A program made the translations under genes and the position numbers. From NCBI GenBank assembly GCA_003219695.1, contig QHQA01000084.1, positions 1 through 39,203 on the forward strand: a DNA stretch of 39,203 nucleotides, in the 5' to 3' direction. This stretch comes from Verrucomicrobiota bacterium (GTDB lineage Bacteria; Verrucomicrobiota; Verrucomicrobiia; Chthoniobacterales; UBA10450). The notes under the pieces were generated by a model that saw nothing but the letters and a program-made list of their open reading frames with translations, was not told where the DNA came from and ran no database searches. This document shows, piece by piece, positions 23,043 through 30,972 of this stretch. Position 1 is the first letter of the stretch. Each line of letters opens with the position of its first letter.

Positions 23043-23834
23043 TCACCGAGTCAGAAACCCAGTCAATGGGCTGGTGGCTGCCGCTACGTTGAGTTTTTCG
23101 GCCAACCCGATTTCGCGCGCTTCGCGACCGGCCTCGATCGCTTTCTTAAACGCTTTCGCCATGCGAACGGGATCGGAGGCGATAGCGATCGCGGTGTTTA
23201 CCAGCACCGCGTCGGCGCCGATTTCCATCGCTTCGGCGGCATGGCTTGGCGCGCCCAACCCAGCGTCCACGACGACCGGCACTGTGGCTTGTTCGATGAT
23301 GATCTCGATCTGCGGACGCGCTTCGATCCCCCGGTTGCTGCCAATTGGCGAACCGAGCGGCATCACCGTGGCCGTGCCGATGTCCTGCAATCGCTTTGCC
23401 AAAACCGGATCTGCATTGATGTAAGGCAGAACGGTGAACCCTTCCTTCACGAGAACTTCTGCCGCAGCCAAGGTCTCGACCGGATCGGGAAGCAAATAGC
23501 GCGGGTCCGGATGAATCTCCAGCTTGATCCATGTGGGCAAACCTGCGCTCGCAGCCAGCCGCGCCAGCCGCACCGCTTCGTCCGCATTTCGCGCGCCGCT
23601 GGTGTTTGGCAAGAGAAGAAAACGTTTCGGATCGATGAAATCGAGAATGTTCGCAAACGGGTCATGTTTGCCGGAAAGATCGGCGCGCCGCAGCGCCACC
23701 GTTACTAACTCGGTACCGCTGGCGATGAGCGCATCGAGCATCAGCTCGTTCGACGCGAATTTTCCCGTGCCAACGAGCAGGCGCGAGGTGAACTCGCGGT
23801 CAGCGATTTTTAATTTGGAAGGCTTGTCCGCCAT
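23043..23834 (-). CDS. thiG: Thiazole synthase
   Basis: ThiG joins deoxyxylulose phosphate, dehydroglycine and ThiS thiocarboxylate sulfur to form the thiazole of thiamine. The 263-residue TIM-barrel protein shows LLVGTGKF near the start, VTVALRR, the Schiff-base Lys in [11 protein letters not shown], the phosphate-binding [10 protein letters not shown] and [17 protein letters not shown], and the C terminus with [13 protein letters not shown]. The ATG at 23834 is chosen; a GTG two codons earlier is an alternative. No thiS, thiO or thiH gene is adjacent and no TPP riboswitch is seen before it. The last 38 codons occur as a diverged second copy at 21037-21153. Confidence 0.96.
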   Translation of the reverse strand: MADKPSKLKIADREFTSRLLVGTGKFASNELMLDALIASGTELVTVALRRADLSGKHDPFANILDFIDPKRFLLLPNTSGARNADEAVRLARLAASAGLPTWIKLEIHPDPRYLLPDPVETLAAAEVLVKEGFTVLPYINADPVLAKRLQDIGTATVMPLGSPIGSNRGIEARPQIEIIIEQATVPVVVDAGLGAPSHAAEAMEIGADAVLVNTAIAIASDPVRMAKAFKKAIEAGREAREIGLAEKLNVAAATSPLTGFLTR

Positions 23835-23879
23835 TGTCACAGGATAAACGAATTGGCGAGAGAGCGCGAATGTCGATCT

Positions 23880-24024
23880 GGGGGAACACCCCGAAAGCTT
23901 TCGGAGTTGTCGTCGGCACCTTGCCGACGACTTCGACGCGCGTTGCGAGAGCTCCCGTTATGGAATGTTCGAAGAGCTTTTCGGCAGGCTGCCGAAAAGG
24001 ACAGGCTGGCAGCCTGTGCTCCCC
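23880..24024. repeat. Cluster of four hairpins bounded by GGGG-AACAC/GTG-CTCCCC ends
   Basis: Four self-complementary units in a row: CCGAAAGCTTTCGG (23891-23904), GTCGTCGGC/GCCGACGAC (23909-23931), CTTTTCGGCA/TGCCGAAAAG (23977-23999) and CAGGCT/AGCCTG (24002-24016). The outer ends GGGGGAACAC and GTGCTCCCC are nearly complementary. It fills the gap between divergent thiG and methyltransferase genes; open frames through it are accidental. Confidence 0.75.
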
Positions 24025-24089
24025 AGACCCGCAACGCGCGCGCGATTTTTTGGTTGTACAAAGCGGCAATCACGCGAAATTCATGTCCA

Positions 24090-24989
24090 ATGACCAAGTT
24101 CCATCTCCGCCGACAGGATTGCATCAAAGGAATGTCGCGTTTGTCGGACGAAAGCGCCGATCTCGTGGTAACATCCCCGCCATACAATCTCGGAATTACC
24201 TACGGGAAATATTCCGACGCGCAGGACCGACAATCTTATTTGCGGTGGTGCCACCAACGGGCGGAGCAAGTTCGACGAGTTCTAAAATCAAGCGGCTCAT
24301 TTTTTCTCAACATCGGCGCCGCGCCGTCCAATCCGATGTTGCCACACGAGATCGTCATAACACTGCGCGATTTTTTCGTGCTACAAAATACGATTCACTG
24401 GATCAAATCGATAGCGATGGAAGATCGTTGTAGCCGTCGCCCTGCCTGCCCGCCGAAGCCTCGGCGAAGGAGGGTGGGCGACGCGACGCGAAAGCATCAA
24501 ACACGTCACAGGGGCGCTTCCCACAGGGATGCGGCTACAGCAATTCAGACGCACGGCCACTTCAAACCAATCAATTCGCCGCGATTTCTGAACGATTGCC
24601 ACGAATATGTTTTTCATTTCACCAAAACCGGGCGCGTCGAGCTCGATCGGCTCGCCATCGGCGTTCCATACCAAGATAAAAGCAACATCGCACGCTGGTC
24701 GCACACCAGGGGAAGCGATCTCCGGTGCCGTGGCAATACATGGTTCGTTCCTTACGAAACGATTCAGAGCCGCGTGAAAGAACGGCCGCACCCCGCGACG
24801 TTTCCGGTGCAGTTAGCGGAATGGTGCATCAAGCTGCACGGCGTTTCGCGCATCGAAACGATGCTCGATCCATTTCTCGGCATCGGAAATTCAGCCGTCG
24901 CGGCGCAGCGCTGCGGCGTGAAAAGGTTTATCGGCTTCGAAATCGATGAGACTTATCTCGCGGAAGCGAGACGACGTTTGGATCTGTAG
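24090..24989 (+). CDS. DNA methyltransferase (beta-type N4-cytosine/N6-adenine), with an in-frame repeat insertion
   Basis: A 299-residue S-adenosylmethionine-dependent DNA methyltransferase. Catalytic motif IV is T28-S-P-P-Y32 near the N terminus, followed by a stretch with SGSFFLNIG; near the C terminus are HPATFPVQLAEW (motif X) and D260-PFLGIGNSAVAA with GFEIDE (motif I/II, cofactor site). This order is the beta class; SPPY is common in N4-cytosine enzymes. No restriction endonuclease is adjacent, so it is an orphan. Residues about 114-150, rich in Arg and Pro, are encoded by a 110-bp TGTAGCC element inserted between IHWIKSIAM and THGHFKPINSPRF in the target-recognition region. The frame survives, but activity or specificity may be altered. 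The ATG at 24090 lacks a ribosome-binding site. The stop TAG is part of another repeat. Confidence 0.85.
   Translation: MTKFHLRRQDCIKGMSRLSDESADLVVTSPPYNLGITYGKYSDAQDRQSYLRWCHQRAEQVRRVLKSSGSFFLNIGAAPSNPMLPHEIVITLRDFFVLQNTIHWIKSIAMEDRCSRRPACPPKPRRRRVGDATRKHQTRHRGASHRDAATAIQTHGHFKPINSPRFLNDCHEYVFHFTKTGRVELDRLAIGVPYQDKSNIARWSHTRGSDLRCRGNTWFVPYETIQSRVKERPHPATFPVQLAEWCIKLHGVSRIETMLDPFLGIGNSAVAAQRCGVKRFIGFEIDETYLAEARRRLDL
24430..24539. repeat. TGTAGCCG...CGGCTACA element inside the methyltransferase gene
   Basis: Inverted ends TGTAGCCG (24430-24437) and CGGCTACA (24532-24539) bound 110 bp. Inside, GTCGCCC pairs with GGGCGAC around a nested GCCGAAGCCTCGGC hairpin. The ends match elements at 26121-26196 and 32226-32306. 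It adds about 37 codons to the methyltransferase without a stop. Confidence 0.88.
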
Positions 24990-25033
24990 GGGAAGCGGTT
25001 TGCTTTCCCTGGGACGCCCATGGCGCTCCTACA
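24985..25033. repeat. TGTAG...CTACA element at the meeting point of two convergent genes
   Basis: TGTAG (24985-24989) and CTACA (25029-25033) bound 49 bp holding two imperfect hairpins (GGGGAAGC with GCTTTCCC, and GGACGCC with GGCGCTCC). The TAG of the left end is the methyltransferase stop; the TAG of the right end, on the minus strand, is the stop of the HD-domain gene. It may act as a bidirectional terminator. Confidence 0.8.
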
Positions 25034-26093
25034 GCAACGTGCCTTCTTTTGGCGGCGTCCCTGGCTGAAATTTCTCGAGCGATTTCACCAGATTCCCCGG
25101 CAACGGTCGCACCCGATCAAAAATGCGCGCTGCCAGCGGCTTGGCGATTGCATAGCCGGCGGCGAACATTTCCAGACGCGCGTCGAGATTATCGATGTAA
25201 TGCAACGCCATCGCCTCCGGCGTTTTCGGCGCGACCGGTGAACCAAACTCCGGCTCGCCATGATGGGCGCCGATTAAATGCAAAAGATGCAAGCGAACAT
25301 CTTCTGAGGCGGGTACCAGATTTTTCCACGCCTCCGCGTTTCCAGCGCTTAACTTTCGCCATAATGCATTCACCAGTTCGAGCCCGATGGAAATGTGCCC
25401 GACCAATTCGCCGCGCTCGTCATAATTCATGACGAACCCATTTTCGGAGAGCGCATTCTCCCAGAGTTTTCCGGAATCGTGAAAGAGAATCCCAGCAAGC
25501 AGGAGATCGAGATTCAATTGCGGGTAAAGCGGCGCGATTTCCTTTGCGACGCGCATCATTTGCGCGGTGTGCTCAACCAGTCCGCCGCGCCGCGCGTGAT
25601 GATAGTTGCGCGCCGCCGCGGTGCGACGAAACCGCTCGCCCCATTCTTTCAAGAATGCTTCGCATAAACCGAGCAGGCGAGGATCGGTAATTGTGTGGAT
25701 GGTTTTCTCAATAAATTCCCAGTCTGTGTTCTGCCTAGCGCGCAAATCCGCAGGGCCCTGGAGCAATTCGCTTTTTTCCTGGTCCGTGAGCGGGCGCACG
25801 GTCCATTTTCGCGCTTCCAGTCCGTATTGCTGATGGGAGTGAAACTCGCCTGCGAGCTCGATGAAACTATCAGGGGTCAGCGCGCTGCAGGTTTTGTACG
25901 CGGGATGATCGCTCCAGACGCGCAACGTCATTCGATCGCACGCGTCAGCGAGCACGAGCTCGCAGTACGGCTGTTGTTCGCGTGTCAGCCTGGGCGATGC
26001 ACTTTCGACTTGCACATGCACGCGCGCCGGCACCGCGCTCCCGCTTGTGCGGGACGCCGCGCGGCGGATTTCAGTCAGCGTCATCAAATTCAT
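25029..26093 (-). CDS. HD-domain 3'-5' exoribonuclease, YhaM-like
   Basis: A 354-residue protein with an N-terminal OB-fold nucleic-acid-binding domain (about 18-105, YCELVLADACDRMTLRVWSD) and a C-terminal HD domain (about 160-320). The metal-binding His and Asp are visible in HHARRGGLVEHT and FHDSGK, with further His residues in GHISIG and GAHHGEPEFGS. This layout is that of YhaM/CBF1, a 3'-5' exoribonuclease of RNA turnover in Firmicutes; the same activity is inferred here. The start is the ATG at 26093, with another ATG three codons later. Its stop is formed by a TGTAG repeat end. Divergent from thrC. Confidence 0.85.
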   Translation of the reverse strand: MNLMTLTEIRRAASRTSGSAVPARVHVQVESASPRLTREQQPYCELVLADACDRMTLRVWSDHPAYKTCSALTPDSFIELAGEFHSHQQYGLEARKWTVRPLTDQEKSELLQGPADLRARQNTDWEFIEKTIHTITDPRLLGLCEAFLKEWGERFRRTAAARNYHHARRGGLVEHTAQMMRVAKEIAPLYPQLNLDLLLAGILFHDSGKLWENALSENGFVMNYDERGELVGHISIGLELVNALWRKLSAGNAEAWKNLVPASEDVRLHLLHLIGAHHGEPEFGSPVAPKTPEAMALHYIDNLDARLEMFAAGYAIAKPLAARIFDRVRPLPGNLVKSLEKFQPGTPPKEGTLL

Positions 26094-26120
26094 CGGCTCA
26101 ATCTAACACAGGGCGCAACC

Positions 26121-26196
26121 TGTAGCCGCCTCGCTGTGCGAGGCGCATAATGCTTGCAAACCGGGGCTGCGCTTCCCCACACGGAAGCGGGCTACA
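26121..26196. repeat. TGTAGCCG...GGGCTACA element upstream of thrC
   Basis: Ends TGTAGCCG and GGGCTACA with two internal hairpins: GCCTCGC/GCGAGGC (TGT loop) and CGCTTCC/GGAAGCG. It lies in the divergent promoter region of the YhaM-like gene and thrC; frames running through it into thrC are accidental. Confidence 0.85.
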
Positions 26197-26257
26197 AAGG
26201 CGCGATCGATTATACCGGACGATTCGCCGGAGCGCGATACGTACGCTCCATTGTGCA

Positions 26258-27418
26258 ATGTTTCTGACGCATCTTGAATGCAGCGCGTGCGGCCGTCAGC
26301 ACGACTGGTCGCGGCTGCAAAATCTTTGCGCAGCATGCCAGAAACCGCTTTTTGCGATCGTTGATCTCGCTGCGGTGAGTCGAACAGTGAAGCGCGAGAC
26401 CCTGGCCGCCCGGGAGAAATCGTTGTGGCGTTATCGCGAAGTGTTGCCGTTGACCGATGGCGTTGAGCCCGTTTCGTTAGGCGAAGGCGGAACACCGCTC
26501 CTGCGCGCACAAAAATTTGGCGGTGACGTCGATCTCTGGGTCAAAGACGAATCACTCAACCCGACGCAAAGTTTCAAGGCGCGCGGGATGAGCGTGGCCG
26601 TGTCGATGGCAAAATATCTCGGCGCGGAGAAACTCGCCGTCCCCAGCGCGGGTAACGCCGGCGGTGCGCTCGCCGCGTATGCTGCGCGGGCCGGGCTGGA
26701 CGCGCACATCTTCATGCCGCGCGACACCCCGCGCGCGAACATCATCGAATGCCGCGAACTGGGTGCTCACGTCACACTTATTGACGGCTTGATCACCGAT
26801 TGCGCCGCTGAGATCGCACGGCGCAAAGAGGAGGAAGGTTGGTTCGACATGTCCACGCTTAAAGAGCCGTATCGCGTCGAGGGAAAAAAGACGCTTGGCT
26901 ACGAATTAGTCGAACAACTTGGGTGGCAGCTGCCCGATGTGATTCTATATCCGACGGGCGGCGGCACCGGTCTCATCGGAATGTGGAAGGCCTTCACTGA
27001 AATGGAATCGCTCGGCTGGATCAGCAAAAAGCGTCCGCGCATGTTCGCGGTGCAAGCCACCGGTTGCTCGCCAATCGTCCGCGCCTTCGAAGCCGGAGAA
27101 AAAACCGCCGCAGAATTTCGAAACGCGCACACGATTGCCTCCGGCCTGCGCGTTCCAAAAGCGATTGGCGATTTTCTGATCCTGAAGCTTCTTCATCAAT
27201 CCAACGGCGGCGCGGTCGCTGTTGATGACGAAGAAATGATCCGCACAATGCGCGAAGTGGGATCGAAGGAAGGCCTCTTCGTGTGTCCGGAAGCCGCCGC
27301 CTGTTTCGCAGCTTTGAAACTGCTTCAACGTCCCGGGAAAATCGCCCCTGGCGAACGGGTAGTCATTTTCAATACCGGCGCCGGCATCAAATATCTCGAT
27401 TGCTACGAAAGCCAGTGA
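26258..27418 (+). CDS. thrC: Threonine synthase
   Basis: A PLP enzyme converting O-phosphohomoserine to threonine in the cytoplasm. The 386-residue protein begins with a zinc-ribbon-like segment (LECSACGRQ, then CAACQKPL), followed by the fold-type II PLP core: GGTPLLRA, NPTQSFKARG with the PLP Lys, PSAGNAGGALAAYAA, PTGGGTGLIG (phosphate cup) and NTGAGIKY near the end. This is the class that resembles plant and archaeal enzymes. The ATG at 26258 is chosen: upstream in-frame codons come from the TGTAGCC element. No ribosome-binding site is evident. Threonine dehydratase-like proteins share the core, but the zinc ribbon and C terminus favour ThrC. No hom or thrB is nearby. Confidence 0.9.
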   Translation: MFLTHLECSACGRQHDWSRLQNLCAACQKPLFAIVDLAAVSRTVKRETLAAREKSLWRYREVLPLTDGVEPVSLGEGGTPLLRAQKFGGDVDLWVKDESLNPTQSFKARGMSVAVSMAKYLGAEKLAVPSAGNAGGALAAYAARAGLDAHIFMPRDTPRANIIECRELGAHVTLIDGLITDCAAEIARRKEEEGWFDMSTLKEPYRVEGKKTLGYELVEQLGWQLPDVILYPTGGGTGLIGMWKAFTEMESLGWISKKRPRMFAVQATGCSPIVRAFEAGEKTAAEFRNAHTIASGLRVPKAIGDFLILKLLHQSNGGAVAVDDEEMIRTMREVGSKEGLFVCPEAAACFAALKLLQRPGKIAPGERVVIFNTGAGIKYLDCYESQ

Positions 27419-27497
27419 CTGCGCGTTTGTCGTCCCCGAGTGCCGCAGCGCAGGTTTCTTAATTCGCCACCGGACGAATCCGCCGCGGCGGACCTGC

Positions 27498-27593
27498 TGT
27501 ATCGCCGATTTCCAAATCGGCAGGGCGCGCGAGCTCGAACGGGCTGCGGGTTTGGAAACCCGCGACACAACAGACTTCGAAGTCTGCGCTACA
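27498..27593. repeat. TGTATCGC...GCGCTACA element with three hairpins after thrC
   Basis: Three perfect stems follow each other: GCCGATTT/AAATCGGC (27504-27521), GCGGGTTT/AAACCCGC (27546-27563) and CAGACTTC/GAAGTCTG (27571-27586). Ends TGTATCGC and GCGCTACA resemble those of the TGTAGCC family. It fills the gap between convergent thrC and arsC genes and may serve as their terminator. Confidence 0.8.
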
Positions 27594-27653
27594 ACGTCCG
27601 CGCAATTTCTTCGCGTCGCTCCGCACCAGTAGCACCCTGGCGGTCGGATTGGA

Positions 27654-28097
27654 TCAGCCGACCGCTTCCGCAGGGCAGACTTCGTCGCACCACATCTCGA
27701 TGCGAGCACGGATTTGGTCGCGAATTTTGCGCGTGCCGGCGAGGCGCTCCTCGCGCGTGCCGGTAAGGGCAGATGGATCGAGAAAACTCCAGTGTAATCG
27801 TTTTGCATCGCCAGGAAAAATGGGGCAACGCTCGGCGCTGGTCTCGTCACAGACCGTGATCACGTACGCAAATCGTTGGCTGGATTCGAGAACATCGGAC
27901 ACGGATTGTGTTTGCTTGTGCGAAATATCAATCCCGATTTCGCGCATCGCCTCGACTGCGAGCGGGTTCAGCGTGCCGGGCTCCAGCCCGGCGCTGTGGG
28001 ATTCGAAATGATCGCCGCAAATTTCGTTCAGAAACGCTTCCGCCATTTGGCTGCGGGAGCTGTTGTGAATACAGACGAATAGAACTTTTTGTTTCAT
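27654..28097 (-). CDS. arsC: Arsenate reductase, thioredoxin-coupled type (LMW phosphatase fold)
   Basis: A 147-residue cytoplasmic enzyme with the low-molecular-weight tyrosine-phosphatase fold. The P-loop is C9-I-H-N-S-S-R15 (Cx5R), and the two further cysteines of the arsenate reductase cascade are C83 (VCDE) and C91 (RCPIFPG). This triple-Cys arrangement separates ArsC from plain phosphatases. It would reduce arsenate to arsenite with thioredoxin. No arsR, acr3 or arsB lies beside it, so the window has no full arsenic operon; it is 17 bases downstream of the CYTH gene on the same strand. Because arsenate enters by phosphate transporters, its nearness to the Pho block may be meaningful, but this is inference. 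Confidence 0.88.
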   Translation of the reverse strand: MKQKVLFVCIHNSSRSQMAEAFLNEICGDHFESHSAGLEPGTLNPLAVEAMREIGIDISHKQTQSVSDVLESSQRFAYVITVCDETSAERCPIFPGDAKRLHWSFLDPSALTGTREERLAGTRKIRDQIRARIEMWCDEVCPAEAVG

Positions 28098-28113
28098 GCC
28101 TGGCGATTTTCCA

Positions 28114-28593
28114 CTACTCGTTAGCCAGTCTCACGTTGCTATAACGCTTTCCCCCGGTGACTTCCCGGCCAAACCAAGGTGGCGGTCGGAATTTGCGGCA
28201 GGTCGCGCGATCGGGAAATTCAACCTCCGCCACTACGAGACCGGCATGTCTGCCGCGATAAATATCAATCTCGATCAGTAGATTTTTCCAGGGAATTTCG
28301 TAGCGCACCTTGCGCAATCTTCTTCCGGCGGTTCCAGGCCAAAGCGCGGTAAATTGTTTCAGGCTGAGTCTGATTTCGCGTTCCTCCCGGTGTGCGCCCC
28401 GGCCCACCTTGAAAGTGAGGGATGCAGTTTTTCCCTTTTTGCGGAGACGGACCTGTCGTCCCGCAGATTCTGTCGCCAGATAACCTTGCTCGATGATGTA
28501 ATGCCGCGAGCGCTTCAGTTTATCCGGCAGCCGCTTCAGCAAAAATTTGCGTTCAATCTCCCGATTGTTTGCCGTTCGATCGCCCGTTTGCAC
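28114..28593 (-). CDS. CYTH-domain protein (triphosphatase/adenylate-cyclase-like)
   Basis: A 159-residue protein of the CYTH superfamily, whose triphosphate tunnel binds metal and triphosphates. The N-terminal E-I-E-R-K (ExExK) motif is clear, followed by basic and acidic strand residues (GRQVRLRKKG, LTFKVG, REEREI, KVRYEIPW, EIDIYRG and VVAEVEFPD). Relatives are inorganic triphosphatases such as YgiF, or class IV adenylate cyclases; the short length and EIERKF signature favour a small triphosphatase (NE1496-like). The start is a GTG at 28593; no strong ribosome-binding site. Upstream of arsC on the same strand, perhaps co-transcribed. Confidence 0.85.
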   Translation of the reverse strand: MQTGDRTANNREIERKFLLKRLPDKLKRSRHYIIEQGYLATESAGRQVRLRKKGKTASLTFKVGRGAHREEREIRLSLKQFTALWPGTAGRRLRKVRYEIPWKNLLIEIDIYRGRHAGLVVAEVEFPDRATCRKFRPPPWFGREVTGGKRYSNVRLANE

Positions 28594-28659
28594 AAGGTGA
28601 AAATGCTAAACCTGATGAATTTGGTGTCGAGCGTTTCACACTGGCAAAGAAGAATGAGT

Positions 28660-30060
28660 TTAGAACATCACCTGCATGCGCCCGATGACTTCGTCGAAGT
28701 CGTCCTTGCCCAATTCCGGATGTGCTTCGCGGAAATCGGACCACGTATGAATGTAGTCCACCATCAATTTCAGGTCCTCGCCATGGATGTAGTAGTTGAG
28801 GCCCCCAACAATTGACGAGATGCCATCATTCCCCATTTGCCCGGGGTTTAAATGTTGCCACTGAACCACAGCTTGAAGCTTCTTCGGTATCAAGAAATAG
28901 CCGCCGGTCACATAGAATCCGTCCGTCGTGAATCGGGAGAAACCCGGAGGCACTCCGTTGACCGTACGCGGGTGAACCCGTTCCTGAAGAAATTCGCCAA
29001 TTAGATCAAACGGACCCATTTTAAGCCATGCGTCCACGCTCCACGCGGTTCGCTCGTCCGCGCCTGGGAGAACGAACGGCGAAAGAGAACCGTCGGAATT
29101 CACCAGCAGATTCAACGTCTGCGAAATATTTGTTCCCTTATCGTCGCGGCTGTTGAGCACGTCGGCACCCAGCTTCAGATACGACTCTCCCCACATCTTG
29201 TTCTTGAACAGCGTCGATTCCAGCCGCCCGACATACATGAAATTGTTGTTGTCGTTATTGGTGATGTTCCGCCCGTTGCCGTTGAAGATGCCAGCATAGT
29301 ATGTCAGCAGATCCGGGTGGTCAGGCCAGATGACCGCCAGCGGTTTTCCCCAAAGTTGAATGCCAATCTGCCGTTCCGGTGTAATCGCTCCGGTCGGCAG
29401 AGTTCGCTCGATCGTGTACAGAGTCGTGTCCGGAGTGGTTTGCTCCAGACCAAATGGCGCTTTCCATTGACCCATCTTGACCTGCGCCCAGGGGAATTGA
29501 TGCCAGTTGATAAAAATGTCCGTGCCCTCGAACGCCGTTCGGCTCGAATTGAGTCCGTCGCTGTTCTCAAAGTCGCCTTCGATTTTGAAATCGAATTGCT
29601 CGGCAAAGTCGCCGGTGAGATTGATTCGTGCGCGGCGCAGACGAAACCGATCTTTCAGAGCGGTCTGGCCAAAACGGCCTTCGAACGCAGACACATCGCC
29701 ATCCTCGAAATTCATCTGGATGAATCCGCCGAGCACCAATTTCAATTCTGGTCCACGCTGCTGCACATAAACCGGCGGTTTCTCTTCGACGACAGCTTTT
29801 TCGACATACGTTTTTCCGTCATAAGTCACCTTTGTTTTGAACTTGCCCTCGGGCACAGACGCGGTCTCTTTGGACTTAAGGCTCTTGACCTCCGCTTTCA
29901 GTTCCGCGTTTTGTTTTTGCAATAACTCTACTGCGCGCTCGAGTTTTTCGATGCGCGCGGTCTCAGAGGATGACTCCGCGCAAAGCGGCTGCGCGGTTAG
30001 TGAAACAACTACAGCAAGGCTCGCGCCCGCTGCCCTTAAGATGAATCTATTGGTGAACAT
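28660..30060 (-). CDS. Phosphate-selective porin O/P family outer-membrane protein
   Basis: A 466-residue outer-membrane channel. AAGGAG lies seven bases before the ATG at 30060. The protein has a signal peptide ending PLCAES, a coiled-coil segment (about 33-68, RIEKLERAVELLQKQNAELKA shortened here to its heptads) that probably trimerises or contacts peptidoglycan, and a beta-barrel domain from about 105 with GGFIQ, RLRRARINLTGDF, MGQWKAPFGLEQ and a C-terminal aromatic residue (Phe) for insertion. This is the OprP/OprO family, which takes up phosphate or polyphosphate. It diverges from phoB, with a Pho-box-like site before it reading in its direction, so it is probably induced by phosphate starvation. 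Confidence 0.9.
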   Translation of the reverse strand: MFTNRFILRAAGASLAVVVSLTAQPLCAESSSETARIEKLERAVELLQKQNAELKAEVKSLKSKETASVPEGKFKTKVTYDGKTYVEKAVVEEKPPVYVQQRGPELKLVLGGFIQMNFEDGDVSAFEGRFGQTALKDRFRLRRARINLTGDFAEQFDFKIEGDFENSDGLNSSRTAFEGTDIFINWHQFPWAQVKMGQWKAPFGLEQTTPDTTLYTIERTLPTGAITPERQIGIQLWGKPLAVIWPDHPDLLTYYAGIFNGNGRNITNNDNNNFMYVGRLESTLFKNKMWGESYLKLGADVLNSRDDKGTNISQTLNLLVNSDGSLSPFVLPGADERTAWSVDAWLKMGPFDLIGEFLQERVHPRTVNGVPPGFSRFTTDGFYVTGGYFLIPKKLQAVVQWQHLNPGQMGNDGISSIVGGLNYYIHGEDLKLMVDYIHTWSDFREAHPELGKDDFDEVIGRMQVMF

Positions 30061-30154
30061 AAGTTTCTCCTTGATGTGTTGATGGTTAAGTCGAGAGGCA
30101 GAACCGCTCGACGAAGAACTGCCTAATCGAACACGCGCGAAACTAGAAGCCGAT

Positions 30155-30183
30155 TGTTACAGGCGTATGACGGAGATGTGACG
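30155..30183 (-). promoter_or_regulatory. Pho-box-like triple direct repeat before the porin gene
   Basis: On the minus strand three 7-base units, CGTCACA, CGTCATA and TGTAACA, are separated by exactly 4 bases (11-bp period), the spacing of PhoB binding sites (consensus unit CTGTCAT in E. coli). They read towards the porin gene, ending about 95 bases before its start. Being between divergent genes, the site may also affect phoB. Confidence 0.7.
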
Positions 30184-30280
30184 ATTCAGAAAACTTTGCA
30201 ATCAAACAGCCGAAGGGGTTCGCTGAATTCGCACAGAAAGATTGGAATTTAAGGCGCGGCCGGGTTTGATTTGCCATTCC

Positions 30281-30967
30281 ATGGAGACTGGCTCGGGCAG
30301 GAAAATCCTGATTATCGAAGATGAAAGCGACGTTGCCGACCTTCTGACGCTGAACTTGCGCAAGGCGGGCTTCAAAGCTTCGACCGCCGCCGATGGCGCG
30401 AGCGGTCTGCAAAAGGCGCGCGATGACCGGCCCGATTTCATTGTTCTTGATTTGATGCTGCCAAAAATGTCGGGCTTGGAAGTCTGCAGAATTTTGAAGA
30501 GCGACGCGGCGACGTCGCACGTCCCGATTTTGATGTTAACGGCGAAAGCGGAAGAGATTGATCGCATCGTCGGCCTGGAATTCGGCGCCGACGATTACGT
30601 GACAAAACCGTTTAGTCCGCGCGAAATCGCGCTGCGAATCCGCGCGATATTGCGCCGCGGCGAGAAACCGGAGGAGAGTCTCAAGGCCGGCCCGATATCG
30701 ATCGATCCTGCGCGCCATGAAGTTCGGGTTAATGGCAAGCAGGTGCATCTCACCAGTCTGGAGTTCAAACTGCTGCGAACATTGATGCAACGCCGTGGTC
30801 GGGTGCAGGACCGCGATAAATTGCTCAATGAAGTCTGGGGCTACGAGAGCGTGATCGATACCCGCACGGTGGACACGCACGTGCGTCGCTTGCGCGAAAA
30901 ACTCGGCAAAGCCGGCGACGCCATCGAAACTGTGCGTGGTTTCGGTTATCGGCTGCGGGAAAATTAA
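30281..30967 (+). CDS. phoB: Phosphate regulon response regulator PhoB
   Basis: A 228-residue OmpR/PhoB-type response regulator. The receiver domain (about 1-125) has the acidic pocket in IIEDESD, the phosphorylated Asp in VLDLMLPKMSG, Thr in MLTAKA and Lys in TKPFSPRE. The C-terminal winged-helix DNA-binding domain (about 135-228) has LTSLEFKLLRTL, the recognition helix region VIDTRTVDTHVRRLR, and ends GFGYRL. The ATG at 30281 gives the usual length; a TTG at 30242 would add 13 residues. Followed five bases later by phoR. PhoB identity rests on the neighbours phoR-pst-phoU and the Pho-box-like sites. Confidence 0.93.
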   Translation: METGSGRKILIIEDESDVADLLTLNLRKAGFKASTAADGASGLQKARDDRPDFIVLDLMLPKMSGLEVCRILKSDAATSHVPILMLTAKAEEIDRIVGLEFGADDYVTKPFSPREIALRIRAILRRGEKPEESLKAGPISIDPARHEVRVNGKQVHLTSLEFKLLRTLMQRRGRVQDRDKLLNEVWGYESVIDTRTVDTHVRRLREKLGKAGDAIETVRGFGYRLREN

Positions 30968-30972
30968 CAGGG

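Noticed and set aside
23853-24089. Methyltransferase extended upstream by 79 codons
   Set aside because: The upstream frame runs through a cluster of hairpin repeats, and the family motif pattern begins right after the ATG at 24090.
26150-26257. Longer thrC N terminus starting at 26150
   Set aside because: It is read from the TGTAGCC element and its flank; the zinc-ribbon start of threonine synthase begins at 26258.
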